From Dyella telluris (GTDB taxonomy: Bacteria > Pseudomonadota > Gammaproteobacteria > Xanthomonadales > Rhodanobacteraceae), in assembly GCF_014297575.1 (NCBI RefSeq), contig NZ_CP060412.1:2046001-2110000 (forward strand): a DNA stretch of 64,000 bases, given 5' to 3'. Below, in pieces: positions 42,214 to 51,022 of this stretch. Made by a program: the position numbers and the translations under genes. Each line of letters opens with the position of its first letter. Position 1 is the stretch's first letter. Under the pieces are notes generated by a model. That model saw only the letters and a list, made by a program, of their open reading frames with translations. It made no database searches and was not told the DNA's origin.

Positions 42214-43578
42214 TCACAGCAGCGCCAACAACGCCGCCCGCGGCAACTTCCCCGTCTCATTGCGCGGCAAGCTATCCACCAACTTCAGCGGCCGCGGCAA
42301 GAACACCGGATCCACCGACTGACGGAACGCTTCGAGAATGGTGTGCTCATCCAGCCCCGGCGCCACGGCCAGCGCCGCGATGCGATGCACGCCAAGCGCA
42401 TCGCCACTTTCCAGCTGGAACACCACGCCATCCTGCACGCCCGGAATCGCCTGCAGGCGCCGGGTCAGGTCGCCGAGCGACGCGCGCTTGCCGGCGATAT
42501 CGAGCAGGTCGGAATGACGACCGCACAGGCGGAAACGGCGTCCACCATCGTGCAGCGTGACAATGTCCGCCAGCGTCATCGGCTGCGCCAGCTGCGGTGC
42601 GCGCACCTGGGTGCCGTCCGGCTGCGGGTGCAGCTGTACGTCGTCATACAGCGTCCACGGTTCGTCGTTGGCCGAGCGGCGGCTGGCGAATACGCAGGTT
42701 TCGGTGGAGCCGAATACTTCCAGCAGCGGTGCGCCAAAGCAGGCCTCGGCGGCCTGGGCCAGTTCCACGGGCATCGGCGCAGTGGCCGACACCATGGCGT
42801 CGATGGCCGGCAGGGTCACGCCCGATTCGATGAGCGCACGCAGGTGCACCGGCGTGGTCACCAGCACGCGCGGCGAGGGGACCTCGGCCAGCGCAGCGGC
42901 TACATCAGCCGGCAGCAGCGGGCGGCCCGCATGCACGCCGACGTCGTCGAGCAGCGGCACCAGCACGGACAGTTCCATGCCGTACATGTGCTGCGGCGGC
43001 ACGGTGGCAACCACGTGGAAATGACCGCCCAACGAGTCGCGCAGCATGCGCATGTTGCCGGCATTGCTGGCGTTGAAGCTGCCCCAGCTCTTGGGGTTGG
43101 CCTTGGGCACACCGGTGGAGCCGGAGGTGTAGCCAATGGCCACGATCTGGTCGGCGGGCAGCAGGGGGATGTCCGGCATGCCGGTGGCCGACGGCGGATC
43201 CATCAGGCCCGGCAGGTGGCGGTAATGGGCAGGCGGCGTGTCCAGCGCCAGCTCACCCAGCGCATAGCAGCCGGGGTGGGCAGCCATCACTTCGGCCACG
43301 GCCTTGGGGGCACGTGAGGAGGGCAGCAGGTTGGCCTGGCCACGCAGGGCAATGGCACAGAAGGCCACCAGGAACGCGTAGCGGTCCTCGCACAGGTTCA
43401 CCGCGGCAGGTGCCACGGGCAGCTGCTCGGCGACCGCCTGCACGTGCGCCATGAAGCGCGCGGCGCTCACCGGCTGCGCATGGCGCCACACCACCGGGCG
43501 GTCCGGCTCACCCGCCTTCAGCAACGGCAGGCCCAGTACGGACCGTTCGAGCTGCAGGTTTTCAGAAACGATGGCCAA
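42214..43578 (-). CDS. AMP-dependent acyl-CoA/acyl-ACP ligase, xanthomonadin (aryl polyene) type
   Basis: A ~454-residue adenylate-forming enzyme. The P-loop-like motif is IGYTSGSTGVPKANPKSWG at about residues 148-166; the A5-type motif EVFGSTETCVFASRR and the C-terminal lysine region LPRNETGKLPRAAL are present. It is shorter than acyl-CoA ligases (~550), as for the ligases of aryl-polyene/xanthomonadin clusters. It stands alone here with no ketosynthase genes. The start is set at TTG 43578, because GGAG lies 6 nt upstream; another TTG at 43599 would add 7 residues, and no ATG or GTG is close. Confidence 0.8.
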   Translation of the reverse strand: MAIVSENLQLERSVLGLPLLKAGEPDRPVVWRHAQPVSAARFMAHVQAVAEQLPVAPAAVNLCEDRYAFLVAFCAIALRGQANLLPSSRAPKAVAEVMAAHPGCYALGELALDTPPAHYRHLPGLMDPPSATGMPDIPLLPADQIVAIGYTSGSTGVPKANPKSWGSFNASNAGNMRMLRDSLGGHFHVVATVPPQHMYGMELSVLVPLLDDVGVHAGRPLLPADVAAALAEVPSPRVLVTTPVHLRALIESGVTLPAIDAMVSATAPMPVELAQAAEACFGAPLLEVFGSTETCVFASRRSANDEPWTLYDDVQLHPQPDGTQVRAPQLAQPMTLADIVTLHDGGRRFRLCGRHSDLLDIAGKRASLGDLTRRLQAIPGVQDGVVFQLESGDALGVHRIAALAVAPGLDEHTILEAFRQSVDPVFLPRPLKLVDSLPRNETGKLPRAALLALL

Positions 43579-43763
43579 GGTGTTCTCCAACAACGGCAAT
43601 CAGCCTTCAGGTCCGGTCCGTGCCGGCCAGACGGGCAGATAAAGGAGCCCGCGCGGTTCCCCATCCTCGCGGTAGCCACTGAATCACCCCCTACCGGGAG
43701 CGTGTGGCGTGTGGAAGCCGTTCATTCTCGCTGGATAACGACGGCGAGTCGTCCGGGCTTCGG

Positions 43764-44336
43764 TCAAGCCCGAATGATAGCGCCCGAAAGGGCGTCACGT
43801 ATGACTGTCGGGTTTTGCTGACCGCCCACCGGGGCGTCCAGCAGCCCTTCGAGCGCCTCCCCGAAATAGCCCGCGGCCATGTCGGCGCTGCGTGCCGGCG
43901 GCTGGCCATGGGGGTTGGCGCTGGTGGAAACCAGCGCCGCGCCGTAGGCACGACACAAGGCGGCGGCAGGTTCGTGGGCGGTCACGCGCAGGGCGATGCC
44001 GGCGTGGGCGCCGGCGACCCAGTCGGGTACCAGCGCGGAGCGCGGAAAAATCCAGGTATGGGGGCCGGGCCAGCTCTCGCGCACCTGGGCCAGCACGTCG
44101 GCCGGCACGGCGGCGAGGTCGATGTAGCGCTCCACCTGCGCGAAATCCGCCGCAATCAACAGCACGCCCTGGGTGGGCGGGCGCTGCTTGAGTGCGAACA
44201 GGCGCTCGAAGGCATCGCGGTTGTGCGGGTCGCAACCGAGCCCGTAGACGGCCTCGGTCGGGTAGGCCAGCACGCCGCCGCTGCGGATCAGCGCGGCGGC
44301 AGCGTCGACGTTGGCCAGGGTGAAGCGTGCCGTCAC
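43764..44336 (-). CDS. tsaC: Threonylcarbamoyl-AMP synthase TsaC
   Basis: A 190-residue YrdC-fold enzyme for the first step of tRNA t6A37 modification. Family blocks are GGVLAYPTEAVYGLGCDPHN, FALKQRPPTQG, WPGPHTWIFP and LVSTSANPHGQPP. The start is GTG 44336, which abuts the topA stop with no gap, so the two are translationally coupled. Confidence 0.95.
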   Translation of the reverse strand: MTARFTLANVDAAAALIRSGGVLAYPTEAVYGLGCDPHNRDAFERLFALKQRPPTQGVLLIAADFAQVERYIDLAAVPADVLAQVRESWPGPHTWIFPRSALVPDWVAGAHAGIALRVTAHEPAAALCRAYGAALVSTSANPHGQPPARSADMAAGYFGEALEGLLDAPVGGQQNPTVIRDALSGAIIRA

Positions 44337-46862
44337 TTACGCGTCCGCCTTCTTCTTGGCAGCGGCCTTCTTGGTGGCGGTCTTGGCGGTGGCTTTCTTG
44401 GCAACCGTCTTCTTTGCAGCGGTCTTCTTGGTCGCTGCCTTCTTGGCGGTGGTCTTCTTGGCGGCGGTCTTGGTGGTGGTCTTGGCCGCCGCCTTCTTCG
44501 CCGCCGGCTTCTTCTCGGCTGCCGCCTTCTTGGCCGCGGTCTTCTTGAACGCGCCGCGCCCCTTCTTCACCGGGGCCGCCGCCAACAGCTCGACGCACTG
44601 CGCCTCGGTGAGGTCCTTCGGCTCCTGGTCCTTGGGAATGCGCGCGTTCTTTTCGCCATCGGTGATGTACGGGCCGAAGCGGCCGTTGAGCACCTGGATG
44701 CCGTTGCCGAAGTCCTTGATGATGCGGTTGGCCAGCATCTCCAGCTTTTCCTGCACGATCTGCAGGGCGCGCGGCAGCTCGATGGTGTACGGGTCGTCCT
44801 CGGCCTTGAGCGAGGCATAGGTGCTGCCCTGCTTCACGAACGGACCGAAGCGGCCCACGCCCACTGACACTTCGTCGCCGTTCTCGGCCTGGCCGAGCTT
44901 GCGCGGCAGCTTGAACAGCTCCAGCGCATCTTCCAGCGTGATGGTGTGCATGCTGGTGCCCGGACGCAGCGAGGCAAACTGCAGCTTCTCGTCCGTATCC
45001 TTGTCGCCGATCTGCGCGTACGGCCCGTAGCGGCCCAGGCGCACGGACACCGGCTTGCCGGATTTCGGATCGGTGCCCAGTTCGCGCGCACCGGTGGCTT
45101 CGCTGCGATCGACCGTCTCGGTCTTCTCGTCCACCTGCTGCTTGAACGGCTGCCAGAAGCGCTCCATCAACGGCACCCACTGCTCCTCGCCACGGCTGAC
45201 CGCGTCGAGCTCGTCTTCGAGCTTGGCGGTGAAGTCGTAGTCGACGTAGCGGGTGAAGTGCGCGGTGAGGAACTTGCTCACCGCGCGGCCCACGTCCGTC
45301 GGCTTGAAGCGACGGCTGTCGAGGAACACGTATTCGCGGTTGAGCAGCACCTGGATGATGCTGGCGTAGGTCGACGGACGACCGATGCCGTGTTCTTCCA
45401 GCGCCTTCACCAGGCTCGCTTCGGAGTAGCGCGGCGGCGGCTCGGTGAAGTGCTGGTCGGCGGCGATGTCCTGCAGCGACACCCGCTCGCCCACGTCGAG
45501 CTTGGGCAGGCGGCGGCCTTCGTCATCGTCCTCGGCGGTCTTCTGGTCGCGGCCCTCCTCGTACACGGCGAGGAAGCCCGGATCGATCACGGTGGTGCCG
45601 GTGGAACGGAACGATGCATCACCGCCCTTCACGTGCGGCACGGCAAATTCCACCGACACGGTGTTCATGGTGGCGTGGATCATCTGGCACGCGACGGTAC
45701 GTTTCCAGATCAGTTCGTAGAGCTTGCGCTGTTCGTCGTTGAGGTACGACGCCACTTCGCGCGGCGTGCGCATGGCGGACGTCGGTCGAACGGCTTCATG
45801 GGCTTCCTGCGCGTTCTTGGACTTGGACTTGTAGACCTGCGCGCCGTCGGGCAGCGCCTTCTGGCCGAAGTCGCGCGCGATCAGCTCGCGCAGCTCGACC
45901 ACGGCGTCTTCGGACAACGCCACGGAGTCGGTACGCATGTAGGTGATCAGGCCGACGTTGCCTTCGCTGCCCAGCGACACGCCTTCGTACAGGCCTTGCG
46001 CCACCTTCATGGTGCGGCTGGTGGAGAAGCCCAGCTTGCGCGCGGCCTCCTGCTGCAGGGTGGAGGTGGTGAACGGCGGCGCCGGACGACGCTTGCGCTC
46101 CTTGCTGCTGACGTCGCTGACGGTGAGGTGGCCGCGCGCGGCCTCCTTCAACGCATGGCGCGCGGCCAGTGCGTCGTGTTCGTTGGTGAGGTCGAACTGC
46201 TCGAACTTCTTGCCGTTGAGCTGGGTGAGGCGCGCGCTGAAGTCGCCTTCCGGGTGACGCAGGGAGGCTTCGATGGTCCAGTACTCGCGGGCGACGAAGG
46301 CTTCGATCTCTTCCTCGCGCTCCACGATCATGCGCAGCGCCGGTGACTGCACGCGGCCGGCGGACAGGCCGCGCTGCACCTTGCGCCACAGCACCGGCGA
46401 CAGGTTGAAGCCCACCAGGTAGTCCAGCGCGCGGCGCGCCTGCTGCGCGTCGACCATGTCGTGCGACAGCTGGCGCGGGGCAGCCACGGCCGCCTTGATC
46501 GCCTTGGGTGTGATTTCCGAGAACACCACGCGATGAAGGTGCTTGCCCTTGGTCAGGCCGCGCTCCTTGAGGATCTCGCTGATGTGCCAGGAGATGGCTT
46601 CGCCTTCGCGATCCAAGTCGGTCGCGAGATAGATGTCGTCGGCGACCTTGGCTGCCTTGGCGATGGCGTCGACGTGTTTCTCGTTGCGATCGATGATCTC
46701 GTAGGCCATGGCGAAGCCATTCTCGGGATCGACCGCTCCTTCCTTTGGCTTCAGGTCACGCACGTGACCGTAGGAGGCCAGGACCTGGAAGTCCTTGCCG
46801 AGGTATTTGTTGATCGTCTTGGCCTTGGCCGGCGACTCGACGATGAGCAGGTTCTTTGCCAT
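44337..46862 (-). CDS. topA: DNA topoisomerase I with Lys/Ala-rich tail
   Basis: An 841-residue type IA topoisomerase that relaxes negative supercoils. The Toprim domain starts MAKNLLIVESPAKAKTINKYL; the active-site tyrosine is Y308 in GLITYMRTDSVAL. After the core come several topoisomerase C-terminal repeats (RYGPYAQIGD, RFGPFVKQGST, RFGPYITDGE). There are no Cys4 zinc fingers as in E. coli TopA. The last ~75 residues are almost only Lys, Ala and Thr (AAKKTTAKKAATKKTAAKK), like eukaryotic histone H1 tails, and probably bind DNA non-specifically. Confidence 0.97.
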   Translation of the reverse strand: MAKNLLIVESPAKAKTINKYLGKDFQVLASYGHVRDLKPKEGAVDPENGFAMAYEIIDRNEKHVDAIAKAAKVADDIYLATDLDREGEAISWHISEILKERGLTKGKHLHRVVFSEITPKAIKAAVAAPRQLSHDMVDAQQARRALDYLVGFNLSPVLWRKVQRGLSAGRVQSPALRMIVEREEEIEAFVAREYWTIEASLRHPEGDFSARLTQLNGKKFEQFDLTNEHDALAARHALKEAARGHLTVSDVSSKERKRRPAPPFTTSTLQQEAARKLGFSTSRTMKVAQGLYEGVSLGSEGNVGLITYMRTDSVALSEDAVVELRELIARDFGQKALPDGAQVYKSKSKNAQEAHEAVRPTSAMRTPREVASYLNDEQRKLYELIWKRTVACQMIHATMNTVSVEFAVPHVKGGDASFRSTGTTVIDPGFLAVYEEGRDQKTAEDDDEGRRLPKLDVGERVSLQDIAADQHFTEPPPRYSEASLVKALEEHGIGRPSTYASIIQVLLNREYVFLDSRRFKPTDVGRAVSKFLTAHFTRYVDYDFTAKLEDELDAVSRGEEQWVPLMERFWQPFKQQVDEKTETVDRSEATGARELGTDPKSGKPVSVRLGRYGPYAQIGDKDTDEKLQFASLRPGTSMHTITLEDALELFKLPRKLGQAENGDEVSVGVGRFGPFVKQGSTYASLKAEDDPYTIELPRALQIVQEKLEMLANRIIKDFGNGIQVLNGRFGPYITDGEKNARIPKDQEPKDLTEAQCVELLAAAPVKKGRGAFKKTAAKKAAAEKKPAAKKAAAKTTTKTAAKKTTAKKAATKKTAAKKTVAKKATAKTATKKAAAKKKADA

Positions 46863-46986
46863 GTAACTCGGTATCCGCCATCTACAGCCGCCCCGTCTGG
46901 GCCGGCTTCCTATATTTAGTTAAAGGCATGGCGGCCTGACGCCGTCAAGCTGAACCATGTGAAAGCGCGCCGCACGTCGACTTTCG

Positions 46987-48114
46987 TCAGGCCGGCAAAC
47001 GCTGGTAGCGGCTGCCTGGCAACGATTCGACCCTGCCCTCCAGTTCCAGCTGCAACAGCGCAGACGCAAGTTCCGCGACAGTTTTGCCGGTGAAGGCCGC
47101 CAGTTCATCCAGCGCGACCGGCCTGTGACCCAGCGCATCGAGCAGCGCCAGCAGGGATGGATCGACGTCGGATGCCGTCTCTTGAGGTGTCGCGACAGCG
47201 GCCCCGTCCAACCGGACCGCCAGCTCACGACCCAATGCGACAGCAGCGGGAGCAAGCACTTCCACGATTTCAGCAGCCGTTTCGACCAGCCGCGCGCCAT
47301 CGCGAATAAGCCGATGGCAGCCGTGAGCGAGCGGATTATGAATGGAACCGGGCAGGGCGAACACCTCGCGCCCCTGTTCGGCCGCCAGTCGGGCCGTGAT
47401 GAGTGACCCGGACTGCAGGCCGGCCTCCACCACCAGGGTGCCCAGCGACAGGCCGGAGATCAGACGGTTGCGGCGGGGAAAGTGGTCGACGCGGGCCGGC
47501 GTGCCCGGGGGGAATTCACTGACCAGCGCTCCCTCAGTGGCCAGCCGGCGCGCCAGAGCGTGATGCCTGGCCGGATAGACCCGGTCCGGCCCGGTGCCCA
47601 TCACCGCTACCGTGGGCAGGGCCGCCTCCAGCGCGGCCAGGTGGGCGGCGCCGTCGATGCCGTCAGCCATGCCGCTGGTGATGGTGAAACCGGCACGGCC
47701 GAGCTCCTGTGCGAAGGCACGGGCAAGCATGCGCCCGCCCAGGGTGGCCCTGCGCGCGCCGACCACGGCCAGCTGGGCACGCAGGAGCAGGCTGGCATCA
47801 CCCACCACGAACAACGCGACGGGCGGCTGCGGAATGGCCTCCAGCAGCGGCGGGAAATCCTCGTCGGTATGGATCATCAGGCGCCGGCCGGGCTGGTCGA
47901 GCCAGGCCAGGTCGGCGTCGAGACGGCGGTTGTCGGGGCTTGCCAGCCAGCGACGCGTATCGTCGGGCAGGGTGGGCAGGCGCTGCCTCAACGCCTCGAG
48001 CGCTGCATCGGGCTGGCCTCCGCAGGCGGCCAGCTGTTCGCGCAGCGCTCCCGGCCCGAGGCGGGGCGTGCGCAGCAGGGTGAGCCAGGCGCGGCGGTGG
48101 GCGGTTTCATCCAT
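46987..48114 (-). CDS. dprA: DNA processing protein DprA
   Basis: A 375-residue protein that loads RecA on incoming single-stranded DNA during transformation. It has an N-terminal SAM-like region (1-65), the Rossmann core with VGARRATLGGRML, TSGMADGIDGAAHLAAL and FPRRNRLISGLS, and a C-terminal winged helix (about 310-375). It lies between LysM and topA in the conserved gammaproteobacterial order; the smg gene often found between dprA and topA is missing (124-nt gap only). Confidence 0.95.
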   Translation of the reverse strand: MDETAHRRAWLTLLRTPRLGPGALREQLAACGGQPDAALEALRQRLPTLPDDTRRWLASPDNRRLDADLAWLDQPGRRLMIHTDEDFPPLLEAIPQPPVALFVVGDASLLLRAQLAVVGARRATLGGRMLARAFAQELGRAGFTITSGMADGIDGAAHLAALEAALPTVAVMGTGPDRVYPARHHALARRLATEGALVSEFPPGTPARVDHFPRRNRLISGLSLGTLVVEAGLQSGSLITARLAAEQGREVFALPGSIHNPLAHGCHRLIRDGARLVETAAEIVEVLAPAAVALGRELAVRLDGAAVATPQETASDVDPSLLALLDALGHRPVALDELAAFTGKTVAELASALLQLELEGRVESLPGSRYQRLPA

Positions 48115-48140
48115 GGCCGCCCAGCGTAAGGGCGGCCCAA

Positions 48141-48171
48141 AAAGAAACGGCGCGGTGTGAACCGCGCCGTT
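48141..48171 (-). terminator. Intrinsic terminator after the LysM gene
   Basis: A perfect 11-bp stem (AACGGCGCGGT/ACCGCGCCGTT, 4-nt loop) is followed on the minus strand by TCTTTTT. It separates the LysM transcript from dprA. Confidence 0.85.
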
Positions 48172-48195
48172 CTGTCGTCCTGTGCCGTTGCCGCC

Positions 48196-49323
48196 TTATT
48201 CGGGCAGTTCGAGCTTGTCGTGCCTATGGACCGGGCGCAGGCCGTCCATGATCAGGCCGTAGCTGACGCGGTCGAAGGTGCGGAACACCATCACGTGGCC
48301 CACGAACTCCTGCGGCAGCGTCACTTCCTTGCCGGTGCCGCGGTTCCAGCTGTTGCTGGCCACGTCATCGGGAATGGTTTCGCCCGGCTGGTAGATCGAA
48401 TAGGTCTGGCCGTTATCCACGCCGTCCTGCGAGCCGATGTTCAACGCCACCACCTGGTGCGGACCCACCGCGTCGTAGGCATCGGCGAAGGCGATGACAC
48501 GGGCGTTGTTGGGCAGCGACTTGGGCGCATGCGGGTAGTAGTAGGCGTCGTACGGCTTGTCGTCGATCGGCAACAGGCGGTCGCCCTTGTTGATCTCCAT
48601 GGTGGAGTTCAGCAGGAGCAGGGTGGTCGGATCGCCGGTGCGCAGCACCTCGGCGGTGCCGATCACCATGACCTCGGTACCGATGTCGTCGCCATGGCCG
48701 TAGTGGCCGTCGGCGCGGAAGTCTTCCTTCCACGGCGTGCGGACCAGCGACACGTTGCTGTCCAGCGGATGCGCCACCAGGTCCGAACCGTTGTCACGGC
48801 CCTTCTTGCTGTCGAAGTCGCGGAAAGTCTGGGTGGGACGCACGATGGCATACCGCTGGCCCGGTTCGGCCGAGAGGTTGCGCACATAGACGTTCCTGCC
48901 CACCGTGCCGCGCAAGTCCGCCTCTTCGAAGCCGACCACATAGGGCAGCGACTCCACGTCGTGGGACGGCAGCACGCGCATTTCCTTCAGGAACGTCTGC
49001 AGCTGTTCCAGCGGAATGGCGGGGATGGCGTCGCCCTCGGCACGCACGCGCGGCTGCAAGCCCAGGCGCGGACCATTGGCAAACGAAAGATTCAGCACGT
49101 CACCTGGATAGATGAGATGCGGGTTCTGTACCTGCGGATTGGCCTGCCAGATTTCCGGCCACAGCCAGGGCTTGGACAGGAAACGTGCGGAGATCGCCCA
49201 GAGCGTGTCGCCCTTTCGTACCGTATAGGTATCGGGATGATCGGCACGCAATTGCGCACCCGCAGCGTAAACAGCCACCGTGACCAGCATGCCGGCCAGC
49301 AGCCCAATGGACTTTCTGATCAT
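48196..49323 (-). CDS. LysM peptidoglycan-binding domain protein
   Basis: A 375-residue exported protein. A signal peptide (about 1-21) is followed by one LysM domain at about 32-80 (DTYTVRKGDTLWAISARFLSKPWLWPEIWQ, LIYPGDVL) and a ~290-residue domain of unknown function. The family is conserved between def and dprA in many proteobacteria and probably acts at the cell wall. It is divergent from def. A terminator ends the transcript. Confidence 0.92.
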   Translation of the reverse strand: MIRKSIGLLAGMLVTVAVYAAGAQLRADHPDTYTVRKGDTLWAISARFLSKPWLWPEIWQANPQVQNPHLIYPGDVLNLSFANGPRLGLQPRVRAEGDAIPAIPLEQLQTFLKEMRVLPSHDVESLPYVVGFEEADLRGTVGRNVYVRNLSAEPGQRYAIVRPTQTFRDFDSKKGRDNGSDLVAHPLDSNVSLVRTPWKEDFRADGHYGHGDDIGTEVMVIGTAEVLRTGDPTTLLLLNSTMEINKGDRLLPIDDKPYDAYYYPHAPKSLPNNARVIAFADAYDAVGPHQVVALNIGSQDGVDNGQTYSIYQPGETIPDDVASNSWNRGTGKEVTLPQEFVGHVMVFRTFDRVSYGLIMDGLRPVHRHDKLELPE

Positions 49324-49357
49324 AAACGGGAATCCCCCATCCCCCGACGCTCGGGCG

Positions 49358-49385
49358 AGTTTAACCGAACAACTTGTTCACGCAA
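49358..49385 (-). promoter_or_regulatory. LysM promoter with internal palindrome
   Basis: On the minus strand TTGCGT (49385-49380) and TAAACT (49363-49358) are 16 nt apart. The spacer contains the perfect palindrome GAACAA-G-TTGTTC (49379-49367), which could be an operator. The binder is unknown. Confidence 0.45.
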
Positions 49386-49432
49386 CCGTGACCAGTTGGC
49401 AAAACAGCATGCCAGACGGGGGCTTGGAGGCG

Positions 49433-49438
49433 TACAAT
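49433..49438 (+). promoter_or_regulatory. Candidate -10 box of def
   Basis: TACAAT lies 75 nt before the def start. The -35 region is weak. The def-fmt-rsmB genes probably share this promoter. Confidence 0.4.
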
Positions 49439-49512
49439 AAAGGCCATTCTAGATCGCGCCCGGGCTTGGTTTTCACCGATTCGCCCGCATTTTTGGCGCC
49501 GAGGTAAAAACC

Positions 49513-50022
49513 ATGTCCGTTCTGACCATTCTCGAATTTCCCGACCCCCGCCTGCGTACCCGGGCCGAACCGGTCCGCGCGTTCGACGCCGAACTCAAGC
49601 AGTTCGTGGCCGACATGTTCGAGACCATGTATGACGCCAATGGTGTCGGTCTGGCGGCAACCCAGGTCAATGTGCACCAGCAGGTGCTGGTCGCCGACAT
49701 GAGCGACGAGCGCAACGAGCCCATCGTGCTGATCAACGCGCAGATCCTGGAAAAGGACGGCGCCCAGGTCTACCAGGAAGGCTGCCTGTCGTTCCCGGGC
49801 ATCTATGCCGACGTTACCCGCGCCCTGAAGGTGAAGGTGAAGGCCAACGACGTGGACGGCAACGAGGTCGTGCGCGAGTTCGAAGGCCCGCTGGCAGTGT
49901 GCATCCAGCACGAAATGGATCACCTGGCCGGCAAGGTGTTCGTGGACTACCTGTCGCCGCTCAAGCGTTCCATGCTGCTCAAGCGCCTGGACAAGCAGCG
50001 CAAGCAGGCGGCCAGCGCTTGA
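49513..50022 (+). CDS. def: Peptide deformylase
   Basis: A 169-residue iron or zinc hydrolase that removes the formyl group from new proteins. The three motifs are GVGLAATQ (about 45-52), EGCLSFPG (about 91-98) and QHEMDHLAG (about 134-142). The TGA stop overlaps the TTG start of fmt by 4 nt (TTGA), so the pair is coupled. Confidence 0.98.
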   Translation: MSVLTILEFPDPRLRTRAEPVRAFDAELKQFVADMFETMYDANGVGLAATQVNVHQQVLVADMSDERNEPIVLINAQILEKDGAQVYQEGCLSFPGIYADVTRALKVKVKANDVDGNEVVREFEGPLAVCIQHEMDHLAGKVFVDYLSPLKRSMLLKRLDKQRKQAASA

Positions 50023-50939
50023 AGCTCCGCGTTGTTTTCGCGGGCACCCCCGAATTCTCCGTTCCCTGCCTTGAAGCGTGCCGCGCCAGCGGTGCCGAGG
50101 TCGTGGCTGTCTATACCCAGCCGGACCGGCCCGCCGGCCGTGGCCGCAAGCTGACACCCAGCCCGGTGAAGCAGGCCGCCCTCGACGCCGGCATTCCGGT
50201 GGAGCAGCCCGAATCGCTCAAGTCGGAAGAGGCCCGCGCCACGCTGGCCGCCTATGCCCCGGACCTGATGGTGGTGGTGGCCTACGGGCTGATCCTGCCG
50301 CGCAAGGTGCTGGCCATTCCGCGCCTGGGCTGCTGGAACGTGCATGCCAGCCTGCTGCCGCGCTGGCGCGGCGCGGCACCGATCCAGCGCGCCATCCTGG
50401 CCGGTGATGGCGAAAGCGGCGTCGACCTGATGCAGATGGAGGCGGGCCTGGATACCGGCCCGGTACTGCTGGAACGCCGTACCCCGATCAGCCCGGAAGA
50501 CACCGGCGGCACGCTGCACGACCGCCTGGCCGCGCTGGGCGCCGACGTGCTCGCCGACGGCCTGGCCCGCGTGATGGCGGGCGAAACTCTGCTTCCCCGG
50601 CCGCAGCCGGACGAAGGCGTCACCTACGCGCACAAGCTGGACAAGGCCGAAGCGCGGCTCGACTTCACCCGGCCGGCGATCGAGCTGGAGCGCCAGGTGC
50701 GCGCGTTCGACCCCTGGCCGGTGGCCGAGGGCGACGTCAACGGTGAAACCCTGCGCATCTGGGCGGCCCGCGCCGTCGAAGGCCACGGCTCACCGGGTTC
50801 GGTGCTGGGCATGAGCCGCGAGGGCATCGACATCGCCTGTGGCGAAGGCGCCCTGCGCGTCACCGCGCTGCAGCGTGCCGGCGGCAAGCGCATCACGGCG
50901 GCGGATTACCTCAACGCGATGAAGGCCAGAAGTGAGTGA
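50019..50939 (+). CDS. fmt: Methionyl-tRNA formyltransferase
   Basis: A 306-residue enzyme that formylates initiator Met-tRNA with 10-formyl-THF. It begins [19 protein letters not shown], contains [20 protein letters not shown] and the C-terminal OB-fold domain. The start is TTG 50019, which overlaps the def stop; no other start fits the conserved N-terminus. The last codons (R-S-E-stop) lie inside the left arm of an inverted repeat. Confidence 0.97.
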   Translation: MKLRVVFAGTPEFSVPCLEACRASGAEVVAVYTQPDRPAGRGRKLTPSPVKQAALDAGIPVEQPESLKSEEARATLAAYAPDLMVVVAYGLILPRKVLAIPRLGCWNVHASLLPRWRGAAPIQRAILAGDGESGVDLMQMEAGLDTGPVLLERRTPISPEDTGGTLHDRLAALGADVLADGLARVMAGETLLPRPQPDEGVTYAHKLDKAEARLDFTRPAIELERQVRAFDPWPVAEGDVNGETLRIWAARAVEGHGSPGSVLGMSREGIDIACGEGALRVTALQRAGGKRITAADYLNAMKARSE

Positions 50940-51014
50940 AGAGAAGTGAGGAGTGAGAGAATGCTCACGGCCTGCAAGCCGCTTCTCTCGCTACTCACTC
51001 CACTGCACTCACTC
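50930..51014. repeat. Imperfect 32-bp inverted repeat spanning the fmt stop
   Basis: The arms 50930-50961 (AAGTGAGTGAAGAGAAGTGA...) and 50983-51014 pair at about 26 of 32 positions around a small GC-rich loop. The repeat supplies the fmt stop codon and fills the fmt-rsmB gap. GAGTGAG-rich units like this appear between xanthomonad genes and may be mobile; there is no T-run. Confidence 0.6.
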
Positions 51015-51022
51015 CTCGCTCC

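Noticed and set aside
46863-46986. A small smg/DUF494 gene expected between dprA and topA
   Set aside because: The gap is only 124 nt and contains no suitable frame; it holds the topA leader with a plausible promoter.
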